Shown: piece after piece, positions 1 through 7,666 of the stretch
Layout of the letters: each line of letters opens with the position of its first letter
How positions within the stretch are numbered: the first letter of the stretch is position 1
Source: Prevotellaceae bacterium
Lineage (GTDB): Bacteria > Bacteroidota > Bacteroidia > Bacteroidales > Bacteroidaceae
Reading direction: 5' to 3'
DNA length: 23,111 nt
NCBI GenBank assembly: GCA_015257125.1
Contig: JABZKU010000034.1
Span: 1-23,111, forward strand
The notes under the pieces: model-generated
Database searches by the model: none
Seen by the model: the letters and a program-made list of their open reading frames with translations, nothing else
Told to the model about the DNA's origin: nothing
Translations under genes and position numbers: made by a program

Positions 1-386
1 CTATCCAGCTTTGACACTGCAAAGGTGACGGATATGGGGGAGATGTTCAGTTATTGCGTCTCTTTAACGGCGCTCGACCTATCCAGCTTCAACACTGCAA
101 AGGTGACGAGAAAGAGCAGGATGTTCGATGGGTGCGAATCTTTGCGACCTGTCGAATTTTAAAACTTCATAGTTGAAGAATATGAGGGAGATGTTCTCTG
201 ATTGTTCGGCGTTGACGACTATTTTGAGTTTTCCTTCAGAAATTATTTTGCTTCAGACGCTATGTTCTACGAGTGCACCTCCTCCAAGGAACTGCGAACT
301 TTAAGGAGAAATACACAGACGCCCGAGTGGATAACCCCGAAAGGGGATACTTTAGTAGAACATTAGGGGGTTCGGACCCTTTTTAG
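1..386 (+). pseudogene. Decayed 3' end of a BspA-like (DUF285) leucine-rich repeat surface protein
   Basis: The window opens inside coding sequence. Frame 1 shows two DUF285-type repeats of 26 residues (LSSFDTAKVT..MF..C.SL, then LSSFNTAKVT..MFDGCESL) and stops at 160-162. The repeat continues in another frame as LSNFKTS. Compared with the first unit, the second lacks 8 nt (equivalent to acggcgct at 67-74) between 144 and 145, which explains the frame change. An in-frame TAG at 170-172 then sits where the repeat expects Lys. Later fragments MFYECTSSKEL (from about 262) and NFKEKYTDARVDNP (from 297, stop at 384-386) lie in two further frames. BspA-like proteins are cell-surface adhesins or binding proteins of Bacteroidota. 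The multiple lesions argue for a dead gene or C-terminal remnant. The 5' part is outside the window, so an intact upstream portion cannot be excluded. Confidence 0.75.
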
Positions 387-471
387 CACATTAGAATCCT
401 TGGGGTGCCCCCCTTAACTCCCAAGCCAACTCATCACACGTTTACAAGGCCTTACAATATATATAGGCTTA

Positions 472-501
472 TTGCCGTCCGGTAAAAGTTTTACACGGCA
501 A
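472..501. repeat. Inverted repeat / hairpin
   Basis: TTGCCGT at 472-478 pairs with ACGGCAA at 495-501. Inside it, GTAAAA at 482-487 is complementary to TTTTAC at 489-494, though the innermost pairs could not close around a one-base loop. It lies 6 nt before the terminator-like hairpin at 508-538. It may be part of a double terminator or a regulatory structure; the sequence does not decide. Confidence 0.45.
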
Positions 502-507
502 AAAATA

Positions 508-538
508 AGGCTGAAACCCTATAGCAGGATTTCAGCCT
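508..538. terminator. Rho-independent terminator between the BspA remnant and susC
   Basis: A perfect 9-bp stem, AGGCTGAAA (508-516) with TTTCAGCCT (530-538), encloses a 13-nt loop. It is followed on the plus strand by CTTTTGTG and preceded by an A-rich run that would be a T-run on the minus strand, so it could work in both directions. It would end transcription of the BspA-like remnant. Confidence 0.7.
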
Positions 539-882
539 CTTTTGTGACTTTGCTTGTTGCAAAAAAATCGCTAGTCACATGAGCAAAAGCACATATTTCA
601 CCGGACAGCAATAGTCGCGAATAGAAATCAACAAACGCACAGCAGTAAACCCAAAAACGAATCAATTTGTCGCGAAAAACACAGAGAATACGGACAAAAA
701 GACCAGAATAATAACAACTTTATACCATTAGAATTAACACTACATACCACATTCTGATAAGTACACCTTAGAAAAACACCACATACCACCTATTTTTTGA
801 CAACTCTACTTGTCTATTTCAATAAAACACACTACATTCGCGGCACAACCATCTTCTACTTTGTTCATCAAAACAAAATAAC

Positions 883-3800
883 ATGAAAACAAAGAGTCCA
901 CTTCCGGTAGCGCACCGTCCGTTCTGGTATCAATCCCTCGCCAAATGCGCCTTACCCCTCTCTTTGGGTCTCCTTTTTGCCGCCACGGCTCAGGCCGCCA
1001 CGGCTCCCCATGAAAACAATGCCCCCGCACAGAGCACGCAAAAGCCCCAACCTCGTCAACAAGTGACGGGCACGGTAGTGGACACCGAAGGCGAAGCCTT
1101 GGCCGGTGTGACCCTCCGCGTGAAAGGCACAACGCAGGGCACCACCACCGACGCCAAGGGTCGCTTCACCCTTCAGGCCAAACCGGGCGCCGTGCTCCAA
1201 GTGTCGTACATCGGCTACGAGCGTCAGGAGGTGACGGTGACCGGCACACAGCTGAATCTCACCCTCAAGCCCAACGACAACTCGCTCAACGAAGCCGTGG
1301 TGATCGGTTACGGCACGGTGCGCAAGGCCGATTTGGCCGGATCGGTGGCCGTGATGGACTCAAAAGCCTTCAAAGACCAACCCATCACCCGCGTGAGCGA
1401 CGCCCTCCAAGGCCGTGTGAGCGGTGTGCAGGTGGTCAACAGTGGTATTCCCGGCGGTAGCGTGAAGATTCGCGTGCGCGGCACGGGCTCGATCCACAAC
1501 ACCAACGAACCGCTCTATGTGGTGGACGGCGTGGTGCGCGAGAACGGTCTCGACGGCATCAACCCCGAGGACATCGCCGGCATGCAAGTGCTCAAAGACG
1601 CCTCGTCGACGGCCATCTACGGTAGCCGCGGTGCCAACGGCGTGGTGCTCATCCAAACCAAAAGCGGTAAGGCCGGCCAAACGCTCGTCACTTTCGACGC
1701 TTCGGTCGGTGTGGGCAACGCCACCCACATGCCCAAAATGATGGGCACGCGCGAATATGCCGAACTGCTCAAGCAATATAAGTTCAACGGCAATCCTCCC
1801 GAAGCCCTCAAGCCCTATCTCGACGGCACCAAAGCCGGTATCGACTGGCAAGACATGATGCTGCAAACGGGCGTGACGCAGGACTATAAACTCTCGCTCA
1901 GCAAGGGCAACGAAGACACGCAATTCTACGTGTCGACCAACTACATGAAGCGCGAAGGTGTGGTCGTGGGCACAGAGCACGAACGCTACAGCGCGAAGAC
2001 CAACGTACACACCAAAGTGTATCCTTGGCTCGAACTCACCACCGACATCCAAGCCGCGCGCATGCAAGGCCACGGCAACGGATTCTTCGGCATGAACGTG
2101 GGCAACCCCCTCGTGCACATGCTCAACTATTCGCCCACGATGGACATGTACGAGGCCGACGGCATCACCTTCGCCCACGACCCCTACAACAGCATCAGCG
2201 CCGACAACCCCTACGCCCTGCTCACCGCCGTGAAGAGCGAGCACATGATGCACACCGTCAACGGCCGTTTTGATCTCAAATTCAACCTCGGCCACGGATT
2301 TACCTTCACCACGACGAACGGTCTCGACTACCACGACAGCAAGAACTATGGTTTCCGTCCCAAACGCATGGGACTGGGCAAAAACAGCATGAGCAACGGC
2401 GACCACTTCCACCTCATGCTGCAAACCACCAACAACCTTACCTATAATAATAAGTGGGGCGACCACGCACTGACCGTAACGGCCGTTTACGAAGCCACGA
2501 AGAGCGAAAGCCGCAACATGCGCATCGGCGGCAACGACCTCAAGGCCGAATCGGTGGGCTACTGGGATGTGAACAACGCCGCCGTGCGCACCGCCGGCAA
2601 CAGCTACGAATCCTATGCACTCCTCTCGGGTGTGGGTCGCGTGATCTACAACTATGCCGACCGCTATATGCTCACCGGTACGTTCCGTGCCGACGGTTCG
2701 AGCCGCTTCACCAACAAGAAGTGGGGCTACTTCCCCTCTGTGGCCGTGGCATGGTCTGTGCTGAACGAAGACTTCATGCGCCCACTGCGCTCGACGATGA
2801 GCAATTTGAAATTGCGCGGTAGTTATGGTGTGATCGGCAACCAAAACATCTCGCCCTACTCCACACTCGGCCTCCTCACGCCCATCGGTTTCAACTTCGG
2901 CGGCAAGGCCGACTTCACCGGCTACCAGTCTAACGCGATCGCCACGCCCGACCTCACGTGGGAACGCACCCATCAGGCCGACTTCGGCTTTGATCTCGGT
3001 TTCTTCGGCAACCGCGTGGAACTGAGCGTCGACTTCTTCTCGAAACACACCTACGATGCCCTCCTTCGTCGCCAACAACCGGGCTACAAGGGCGCACAAG
3101 GCTACTGGGTGAACGCCGGCGAAATCACCAACAAGGGAATCGATGTGAGCTTGACGGAACGCATTCTCCAAACCACGGACTGGCAGTGGACTGCGACGTT
3201 GAATCTCTCGTACAACAAGAACGAAGTGGTGAAACTCACCGCCGAAGAACCCATCCTCTACGGCTCCTCTCCTGCGGCAGGTAGCGTCGATCCGGTTTCG
3301 ATCGTCAAGGAAGGCGAAGCCGTCGGCACCTTCTACGGCTATGTTTGGGAAGGCATCGACGAGAATGGTAAGGACAAATACACCGACTTCAACGGCAACG
3401 GTAAAATCGACGCCGGCGACCGCCGCGTGATCGGTTGTGCCAATCCCGATGTGACCTTAGGTTGGAACACCACCATTCGCTACAAACAATGGGAGTTCAA
3501 CGCCTTCTTCAACGCCGCCTTCGGCGCCCAACGCCTGAACATCGCGCGCTTCATGATGAACGCCATGCCCGGCGCCTCGATGTTTGTGACCGATCGCGAC
3601 TATGCGAAGAATATGTTCGTCACCGGTGCTTCGGCCGAACAAAACCGCGGCAAGACCATGCCCGCCCTCGATGCCAAAGACAACTTGAACTACGGCAACT
3701 CGAGCAAGTGGGTGGAAAATGCCGACTACTTCCGCGCCGAAAACATCAGTATCGCCTACAACCTGACGAAGGCGCAAACCAAGTTTGCCGACATCCGTCT

Positions 3801-3957
3801 CTCGTTCGGCGTGCAAAACCTCTTCACCATCACGGGCTACAAGGGCGCAGACCCCGCGGGCTTCTCGTTCGGTAACGCCGACTACGAAAATGGTGTCGAC
3901 ATGGGTGGCTATCCCTTCCCGCGCACCTTCACACTCGGCGCTCGTTTCACCTTCTAA
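883..3957 (+). CDS. SusC/RagA-family TonB-linked outer-membrane transporter
   Basis: This is a full-length 1024-aa outer-membrane beta-barrel transporter that imports a ligand captured by its SusD partner, using TonB-transmitted energy. Residues 1-38 look like a signal peptide ending ATAQA. A carboxypeptidase-regulatory-like (CarboxypepD_reg) domain spans about 60-130 (VTGTVVDTEGEALAGV...). The SusC signature NEAVVIGYGTVRKADL is at about 136-151. The plug domain runs from about 165 to 260, with the typical VSDALQGRVSGV, YVVDGV and DASSTAIYGSRGANGVV motifs. The barrel ends in ...TFTLGARFTF with a terminal Phe, as expected for Bam-dependent insertion. The ATG at 883 gives a complete signal peptide. 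The SusD gene follows 14 nt downstream, so they form one operon. The substrate cannot be inferred because no glycoside hydrolase, peptidase or regulator is adjacent. Confidence 0.95.
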   Translation: MKTKSPLPVAHRPFWYQSLAKCALPLSLGLLFAATAQAATAPHENNAPAQSTQKPQPRQQVTGTVVDTEGEALAGVTLRVKGTTQGTTTDAKGRFTLQAKPGAVLQVSYIGYERQEVTVTGTQLNLTLKPNDNSLNEAVVIGYGTVRKADLAGSVAVMDSKAFKDQPITRVSDALQGRVSGVQVVNSGIPGGSVKIRVRGTGSIHNTNEPLYVVDGVVRENGLDGINPEDIAGMQVLKDASSTAIYGSRGANGVVLIQTKSGKAGQTLVTFDASVGVGNATHMPKMMGTREYAELLKQYKFNGNPPEALKPYLDGTKAGIDWQDMMLQTGVTQDYKLSLSKGNEDTQFYVSTNYMKREGVVVGTEHERYSAKTNVHTKVYPWLELTTDIQAARMQGHGNGFFGMNVGNPLVHMLNYSPTMDMYEADGITFAHDPYNSISADNPYALLTAVKSEHMMHTVNGRFDLKFNLGHGFTFTTTNGLDYHDSKNYGFRPKRMGLGKNSMSNGDHFHLMLQTTNNLTYNNKWGDHALTVTAVYEATKSESRNMRIGGNDLKAESVGYWDVNNAAVRTAGNSYESYALLSGVGRVIYNYADRYMLTGTFRADGSSRFTNKKWGYFPSVAVAWSVLNEDFMRPLRSTMSNLKLRGSYGVIGNQNISPYSTLGLLTPIGFNFGGKADFTGYQSNAIATPDLTWERTHQADFGFDLGFFGNRVELSVDFFSKHTYDALLRRQQPGYKGAQGYWVNAGEITNKGIDVSLTERILQTTDWQWTATLNLSYNKNEVVKLTAEEPILYGSSPAAGSVDPVSIVKEGEAVGTFYGYVWEGIDENGKDKYTDFNGNGKIDAGDRRVIGCANPDVTLGWNTTIRYKQWEFNAFFNAAFGAQRLNIARFMMNAMPGASMFVTDRDYAKNMFVTGASAEQNRGKTMPALDAKDNLNYGNSSKWVENADYFRAENISIAYNLTKAQTKFADIRLSFGVQNLFTITGYKGADPAGFSFGNADYENGVDMGGYPFPRTFTLGARFTF

Positions 3958-3971
3958 TTCCGATCTTCATC

Positions 3972-5627
3972 ATGAAACGCAATATATTCTTCGCCGCTCT
4001 CCTCGCCACGACCCTCTTCGGCACCGCGGCTTGTTCTGATTTCCTCGATGAGGAACCCAAAGGACGCCTCACTCCCAAGACGTTCTACTCCACGCAAGAC
4101 GAACTCGACATGGGCGTCAACGCCCTGCTCGCGCAAGTGACGCAATCGCAGTCGTACACCAACATGCAATACCCCCAATGGCAGGGCGATGACATCACGG
4201 CCAACCCGGGATCGAACAAACAAGCCTGCGCACAGCTCGATGCTTTCCGCGCATCGGCCGACAACAAGGGTGTGGTGGCTGCATGGAATCAGCACTACAA
4301 GATCATCCAACTGGCCAATGATCTCATCGACAATGCCGGTCGCACGCAAACTTCTGCGACCGAACGCAACATCGCCCTCGGACAAGCCCACTTCTGGCGT
4401 GCCTATGCCTACTTCTATTTGGTGCGCATCTTCGGCCCGCTGCCCATCAGCTTGCACAGCGAATCCGACGGCGGCAAAACGCAACTGACCGACGTGGAAG
4501 GGGTGTACAAACTCATTGTCGACGATCTGACCAAGGCCGACGAACTGAATCTCCCCACTGCCTACAAGGGTGAGCCCCGCAATATGTTCGGTTGTGACGT
4601 GTATGTGACGCAACAAGCCGTGAAGTCCACCCTGGCCGCCGTCTACATGGCCATGGCCGGCTATCCGCTCAACAAAGGACAGGAGTATTACGCCAAAGCG
4701 GCCGACGCTGCCGAAGCGGTCATCAAGGGCGTCGAAAACGGCACCTACAATCACAACATGGATGCCGAGTGGAAGAACGTCTACTCGATGGGCAACAACT
4801 ATAATAAGGAGACAATTCTCGGCATCAACAACTCTCCCGACCGCAGTTGGTCGCGCGATTCGGAACTCACCAGCACGATGCTCTTCGAAAGTCTGAAAGG
4901 CTGGGGCGACGCTTGGGGCGAAATCGCTTTTTGGAAGCGCATGCCCGACGGCCCCCGCAAGCAAGCCACCTACGATCCGCAGATTCTCAAGGAAGAACAT
5001 CTCTATGATTGGTGGGCAACGACCGATGGCCAACCGATTCAAGCCGACAAAAAGAATGCGGTGATCCCGGAATATCACCCCATGTTCTCGCTCTTCACCG
5101 TCAATGCCGACGATAAGAACCAACCGATCGCCGCTCCTTATGACTACACGAAGAAGAAATGGCGCGGCATGATCAACGATTTGCGCCACCGCGTGATCCG
5201 CTATCCGGAAGTGCTGCTGTGGTACGCCGAAAGTGCCGCCCGTGCCGGCAAGAGCGACCTCACGCTGGCCAAACAATGTCTCAAGAAGGTGCGCGCCCGT
5301 GCCGTGAATGCCGCCGACATCAACAGTGTTGACGGCGTAGAAATCGACGCCATGAACGCCGAACAGCTGGCTAAAGCCTGCTGGGACGAACACGGCTGGG
5401 AAGTGGCCGGCCACTGGCTGTCGCTCGTGACGCGCCGCGCCGACCAACTCCGCATGGACGATCTCAAAAACACCTTCGCCCGCCGCGTAGCCAATGCGCC
5501 GATCGAAGTAGCCCCCGGCTTCACCGCCACCGAAGCGGTCGCAGTCAGCGGCACTTGGACACCCGACATGAACTACGTGCCGTATCCGCTCGGCGACAGC
5601 GAAAAAAATGGAAACCTCAAGCGTTGA
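3972..5627 (+). CDS. SusD/RagB-family outer-membrane nutrient-binding lipoprotein
   Basis: This 551-aa surface lipoprotein caps the SusC barrel and captures substrate. The N-terminus MKRNIFFAALLATTLFGTAAC is a lipoprotein signal with Cys21 as the lipidated residue. It is followed by the family-typical SDFLDEEPKGRLTP and a helical TPR-like region (for example the stretch around AHFWRAYAYFYLVRIFGPLP). The C-terminal half contains RHRVIRYPEVLLWYAESAARAGK, the conserved late-SusD helix near the C-terminus of the fold. It sits 14 nt after the SusC gene and is followed by a hairpin terminator at 5647-5676, so the operon appears to be just these two genes. Ligand specificity is unknown: it could be a glycan or, as in RagAB, peptides. 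Confidence 0.94.
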   Translation: MKRNIFFAALLATTLFGTAACSDFLDEEPKGRLTPKTFYSTQDELDMGVNALLAQVTQSQSYTNMQYPQWQGDDITANPGSNKQACAQLDAFRASADNKGVVAAWNQHYKIIQLANDLIDNAGRTQTSATERNIALGQAHFWRAYAYFYLVRIFGPLPISLHSESDGGKTQLTDVEGVYKLIVDDLTKADELNLPTAYKGEPRNMFGCDVYVTQQAVKSTLAAVYMAMAGYPLNKGQEYYAKAADAAEAVIKGVENGTYNHNMDAEWKNVYSMGNNYNKETILGINNSPDRSWSRDSELTSTMLFESLKGWGDAWGEIAFWKRMPDGPRKQATYDPQILKEEHLYDWWATTDGQPIQADKKNAVIPEYHPMFSLFTVNADDKNQPIAAPYDYTKKKWRGMINDLRHRVIRYPEVLLWYAESAARAGKSDLTLAKQCLKKVRARAVNAADINSVDGVEIDAMNAEQLAKACWDEHGWEVAGHWLSLVTRRADQLRMDDLKNTFARRVANAPIEVAPGFTATEAVAVSGTWTPDMNYVPYPLGDSEKNGNLKR

Positions 5628-5870
5628 TGAGCTTAGGGAAGTGAATGTGGCATCTCCTCTCTCGGGGAGGTGCCACGATTTGCTACTCATTGCACAACGC
5701 CACTCACCGGTTTTCCACCTCCTACCGGGCACTCCCCGCACAATACGAAGCCAAGGCCTAAAAACGAGCTGCCGCACTCGCCACAGCCGGAGAAGCCAAC
5801 AGCCAAAAACACGACACGCAAAAGAAAGAACGACAAGTCAAAGATTTTTCTCTATACAAACCCACCCTCA
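5628..5870. other. Gap between susD and the UPF0114 gene
   Basis: Apart from the hairpin at 5647-5676, nothing convincing is seen. Short open frames here read as proline- and lysine-rich low-complexity peptides with no recognisable domain. The region just before 5871 (TTTTTCTCTATACAAACCC) could carry a promoter for the gene to the right, but no clean TTTG / TAnnTTTG pair is present. Confidence 0.5.
5647..5676 (+). terminator. Hairpin after the susC/susD operon
   Basis: GTGGCATCTCC (5647-5657) pairs with GGAGGTGCCAC (5666-5676), an 11-bp stem with a single T-G wobble and an 8-nt loop. It starts 19 nt after the susD stop. The following sequence (GATTTGCT) is only weakly T-rich, so termination may be partial or rely on stem strength. 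Confidence 0.6.
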
Positions 5871-6057
5871 ATGACAACATTAAAAGGACGCTATTGAAAT
5901 TGGATACATAGATCAATCCATCATTGACCGTCTTCAAGAAGAAATTCAGGCCGACCAACAAATATCACTCGAAGAAGCCAACTTTCTGTTTACGATCAAA
6001 AAGCAATTTGCCAATAAAAAGAATTCCCCGAATTGGCGTATTTTCTTCATTGATACC
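5871..6057 (+). pseudogene. Out-of-frame or start-less 5' part of the UPF0114 gene (TerB-like segment)
   Basis: From 5884 to 6057 the frame of the downstream membrane protein stays open and reads plausible protein: AIEIGYIDQSIIDRLQEEI, then QISLEEANFLFTIKKQF, then SPNWRIFFIDT, running into the annotated Met at 6058. It has no ATG, GTG or TTG start, and a TAA at 5881 blocks it upstream. An ATG at 5871 opens in another frame (MTTLKGRY, stop at 5895-5897). Removing one base in AAAAGG (5884-5888) would join the two as MTTLKDAIEIGYIDQS. With residues 1-45 of the downstream product it resembles, from memory, helical TerB/EF-hand-like modules. Options are a one-base frameshift mutation, +1 frameshifting, a non-standard start (ATT at 5893) or a sequencing error. 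Confidence 0.55.
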
Positions 6058-6741
6058 ATGACTCGTTTCCTACTTGAAGACGAAGATTCACCCGGTGTGG
6101 TCGATGAGCAAGAAGCACAATGGTTGCGCGCGCATATTCAGAGCCAAGGCGGCTTAGATCGAACAGATCAACTCTTGCTTTCAGAGTTGCGCACGCGATC
6201 CATCAATTATCCCTCCATTCTCAATTTCAAAAGTCGCAAGACTCTCCTTTTTGAGCAATTCCTCTATGGCACTCGCTTTACTACCTTTCTGGCTGTAGTC
6301 GGATCGCTCATCGCCTCTATTGTTCTATTTGCGAAAGGAACAATCAACATTAGTCGAGGCGTCTACTATTTCTTTGCCAACGTGGGTCAAAATCAAATCG
6401 ACGACCACCATTTGGTGGCAGAATTTGTTTCGGCGGTCGACATTTTCCTCTTCTCAACGGTGCTTTTCATCTTCGCTTTGGGCATCTATGAACTCTTCAT
6501 CAACAAGATTGATGTAGTGAACCGCAACAAAGAGGAACGACCTAATTGGCTTGTGGTGAAAAGTATTGATGACCTGAAGACATCGCTGGGTAAAGTGATT
6601 CTTATGATTCTCATCGTGTCGTTTTTCGAGCACTCATTGAGCATGAAATACGATTCGATTCTCCAGCTCCTCTATTTGGGAATTGGTATCCTGCTTATTT
6701 CTGCGGCACTCTATCTCACGCATAAGAGTTCTGAACACTGA
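6058..6741 (+). CDS. UPF0114 (YqhA-like) integral membrane protein with N-terminal TerB-like extension
   Basis: The 227-aa product from the first available ATG has about four hydrophobic segments near residues 74-94, 124-147, 177-194 and 201-221. The core matches the UPF0114/YqhA family: LYGTRFTTFLAVVGSLIASI, then DIFLFSTVLFIFALGIYELFI and VVKSIDDLKTSLGKVILMIL. Family function is not established; a small inner-membrane channel or stress-linked protein has been suggested. Residues 1-45 (LLEDEDSPGVVDEQEAQWLR...) are acidic, soluble and not part of UPF0114. They continue the helical segment encoded at 5884-6057. The open frame therefore suggests an ancestral protein of about 285 residues, and this start may give an N-terminally trimmed product. 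It lies between susD and ahpC, on its own and not clearly in an operon. Confidence 0.75.
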   Translation: MTRFLLEDEDSPGVVDEQEAQWLRAHIQSQGGLDRTDQLLLSELRTRSINYPSILNFKSRKTLLFEQFLYGTRFTTFLAVVGSLIASIVLFAKGTINISRGVYYFFANVGQNQIDDHHLVAEFVSAVDIFLFSTVLFIFALGIYELFINKIDVVNRNKEERPNWLVVKSIDDLKTSLGKVILMILIVSFFEHSLSMKYDSILQLLYLGIGILLISAALYLTHKSSEH

Positions 6742-6887
6742 GTGGATTCATAATCCCCCAACACCTACAATCCGCGCAACAGCAACCCATTTCACACTGA
6801 CACGACTCGAGAAAAAACAGAGGAGTTTTCGTCAAATCCTCTCTCATTTCTCTGAAATACAGACAGATAATTGGCATAAATAGCCAT

Positions 6888-6907
6888 TCTCTATTATCAA
6901 ATAGAGA
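6888..6907. promoter_or_regulatory. Candidate OxyR operator upstream of ahpC
   Basis: TCTCTATTATCAAATAGAGA is a perfect inverted repeat with 8-bp arms and a 4-nt centre, ending 7 nt before the -33 element. OxyR usually activates ahpC from AT-rich ATAG/CTAT dyads directly upstream of the promoter, and the CTAT...ATAG content and placement fit. A second pair, CAGATAAT/ATTATCTG, overlaps it. That OxyR is the binder is inferred from position and from the oxyR gene at 19465-20391. Confidence 0.6.
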
Positions 6908-6914
6908 TTATCTG

Positions 6915-6945
6915 TTTGCCTATGTCTGAGAAGTGTCTATCTTTG
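6915..6945 (+). promoter_or_regulatory. ahpC promoter (TTTG-N19-TATCTTTG)
   Basis: TTTG at 6915-6918 and TATCTTTG at 6938-6945 are separated by 19 nt, an exact match to the Bacteroidota sigma-ABfr consensus (TTTG, TAnnTTTG). Transcription should start a few bases after 6945, about 45 nt before the ahpC ATG. This also argues against the TTG start at 6916, which would lie inside the promoter. Confidence 0.85.
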
Positions 6946-6996
6946 CAACGTCAAACGACAAGAAACAACGAACATAGACTCAAAAATATTATCTAT

Positions 6997-7563
6997 ATGC
7001 AACCCATTATCAACGCACAAGCTCCTGAATTCAAGGTTCAGGCATTCCATAACGGATCTTTCAAAGAAGTAAGCAACGCCGACATCGCCGGCAAGTGGGC
7101 TATCTTCTTCTTCTACCCCGCTGACTTCACCTTCGTATGCCCCACGGAGTTGGTAGACCTCGCAGAACAGTACGAGAAGTTCCAAAAGCTCGGCGTAGAG
7201 GTTTACTCGGTGAGCACGGACTCTCACTTCACGCACAAGGCATGGCACGACGCTTCTGACAGCATCAAGAAGATCACCTACCCCATGCTCGCAGACCCCA
7301 CGGGCGTATTGACTCGCGGTTTCGGTGTGCACATCGAAGAAGAAGGTATGGCTTATCGCGGTACGTTCTTGGTCAACCCCGAGGGTAAGGTCAAGGTTGC
7401 TGAGATCCAAGACAATAGCATCGGCCGCAACGCCGAAGAACTCCTGCGCAAGGTTGAAGCTGCGCTCTTCGTAGCTTCTCACGACGGCGAGGTTTGCCCC
7501 GCTAAGTGGAAGCAAGGCGAAACAACGCTCAAACCCAGCATTGACCTCGTAGGTAAGCTCTAA
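6997..7563 (+). CDS. ahpC: Alkyl hydroperoxide reductase subunit C (typical 2-Cys peroxiredoxin)
   Basis: The 188-aa cytoplasmic peroxiredoxin reduces H2O2, organic peroxides and peroxynitrite, and is re-reduced by AhpF. The peroxidatic Cys48 lies in YPADFTFVCPTE and the resolving Cys167 in EVCPAKW. The catalytic Thr (FTFVCPT context) and a downstream Arg (MAYRGTFLVNPEG) are present. The length matches the AhpC family. The ATG at 6997 is chosen because MQPIINAQAPEFKVQAF aligns with known AhpC starts, and an in-frame TTG at 6916 would fall within the promoter. ahpF follows after 103 nt that include a strong terminator-like hairpin. Expression is probably OxyR-activated. Confidence 0.97.
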   Translation: MQPIINAQAPEFKVQAFHNGSFKEVSNADIAGKWAIFFFYPADFTFVCPTELVDLAEQYEKFQKLGVEVYSVSTDSHFTHKAWHDASDSIKKITYPMLADPTGVLTRGFGVHIEEEGMAYRGTFLVNPEGKVKVAEIQDNSIGRNAEELLRKVEAALFVASHDGEVCPAKWKQGETTLKPSIDLVGKL

Positions 7564-7604
7564 TCAGCTTCACACACACGTTAATAGGTTTTCATTTTGT
7601 AGGT

Positions 7605-7645
7605 GTGGCGGGCGTTCATCTTTCAGATGAGCACCGCCACTTTTT
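7605..7645 (+). terminator. Strong terminator-like hairpin between ahpC and ahpF
   Basis: GTGGCGG (7605-7611) pairs with CCGCCAC (7634-7640). After a small internal loop, TCATCT (7616-7621) pairs with AGATGA (7625-7630) around a TTC loop. TTTTT (7641-7645) follows at once, then GCCTTTTTC. This is a near-ideal intrinsic terminator, placed 22 nt before the ahpF ATG. Some read-through is likely, because no separate promoter for ahpF is evident. Confidence 0.8.
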
Positions 7646-7666
7646 GCCTTTTTCAAAATAACAGAC

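Larger units (their letters stand above)
387..882. other. Gene-free leader upstream of susC
   Basis: No supported gene lies in these roughly 500 nt. The stretch is AT-rich compared with the flanking susC. It contains two hairpins (472-501 and 508-538), listed separately. Its right half has a loosely repeated element: ACTACATACCACA near 740 and a similar CACCACATACCACC near 780. The best -33-like element is TTTG at 796-799, but no good TAnnTTTG follows at the right distance, so the susC promoter is not resolved. No ECF sigma, anti-sigma or hybrid two-component gene, which often precede susC, is present. Confidence 0.6.
6742..6996 (+). promoter_or_regulatory. ahpC leader region
   Basis: This gap holds the ahpC control region: an exact palindrome (6888-6907), an outer inverted repeat CAGATAAT (6864-6871) / ATTATCTG (6907-6914), and a consensus Bacteroidota promoter (6915-6945). 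The mRNA leader before the ATG at 6997 would be about 45 nt. No other gene is seen. Confidence 0.7.

Noticed and set aside
1..162. Short DNA repeats near the left edge as a possible CRISPR or tandem array
   Set aside because: The 78-nt period translates into DUF285 protein repeats, so it is coding-repeat structure.
1360..3171. 603-codon open frame on the minus strand opposite the SusC gene
   Set aside because: It is a His/Val/Glu-rich mirror of a strongly codon-biased gene with no domain features; the plus-strand SusC is unambiguous.
3954..5777. 607-codon minus-strand open frame opposite the SusD gene
   Set aside because: Antisense shadow produced by codon bias; no recognisable protein family and no promoter or start context.
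6408..6421. CCACCATTTGGTGG palindrome
   Set aside because: It lies inside the UPF0114 coding sequence and is explained by codons for the His-His-Leu-Val region; no regulatory context.
6916..6996. 27-residue N-terminal extension of AhpC from a TTG
   Set aside because: The TTG lies inside the -33 element of the ahpC promoter, and the ATG at 6997 matches the family start.
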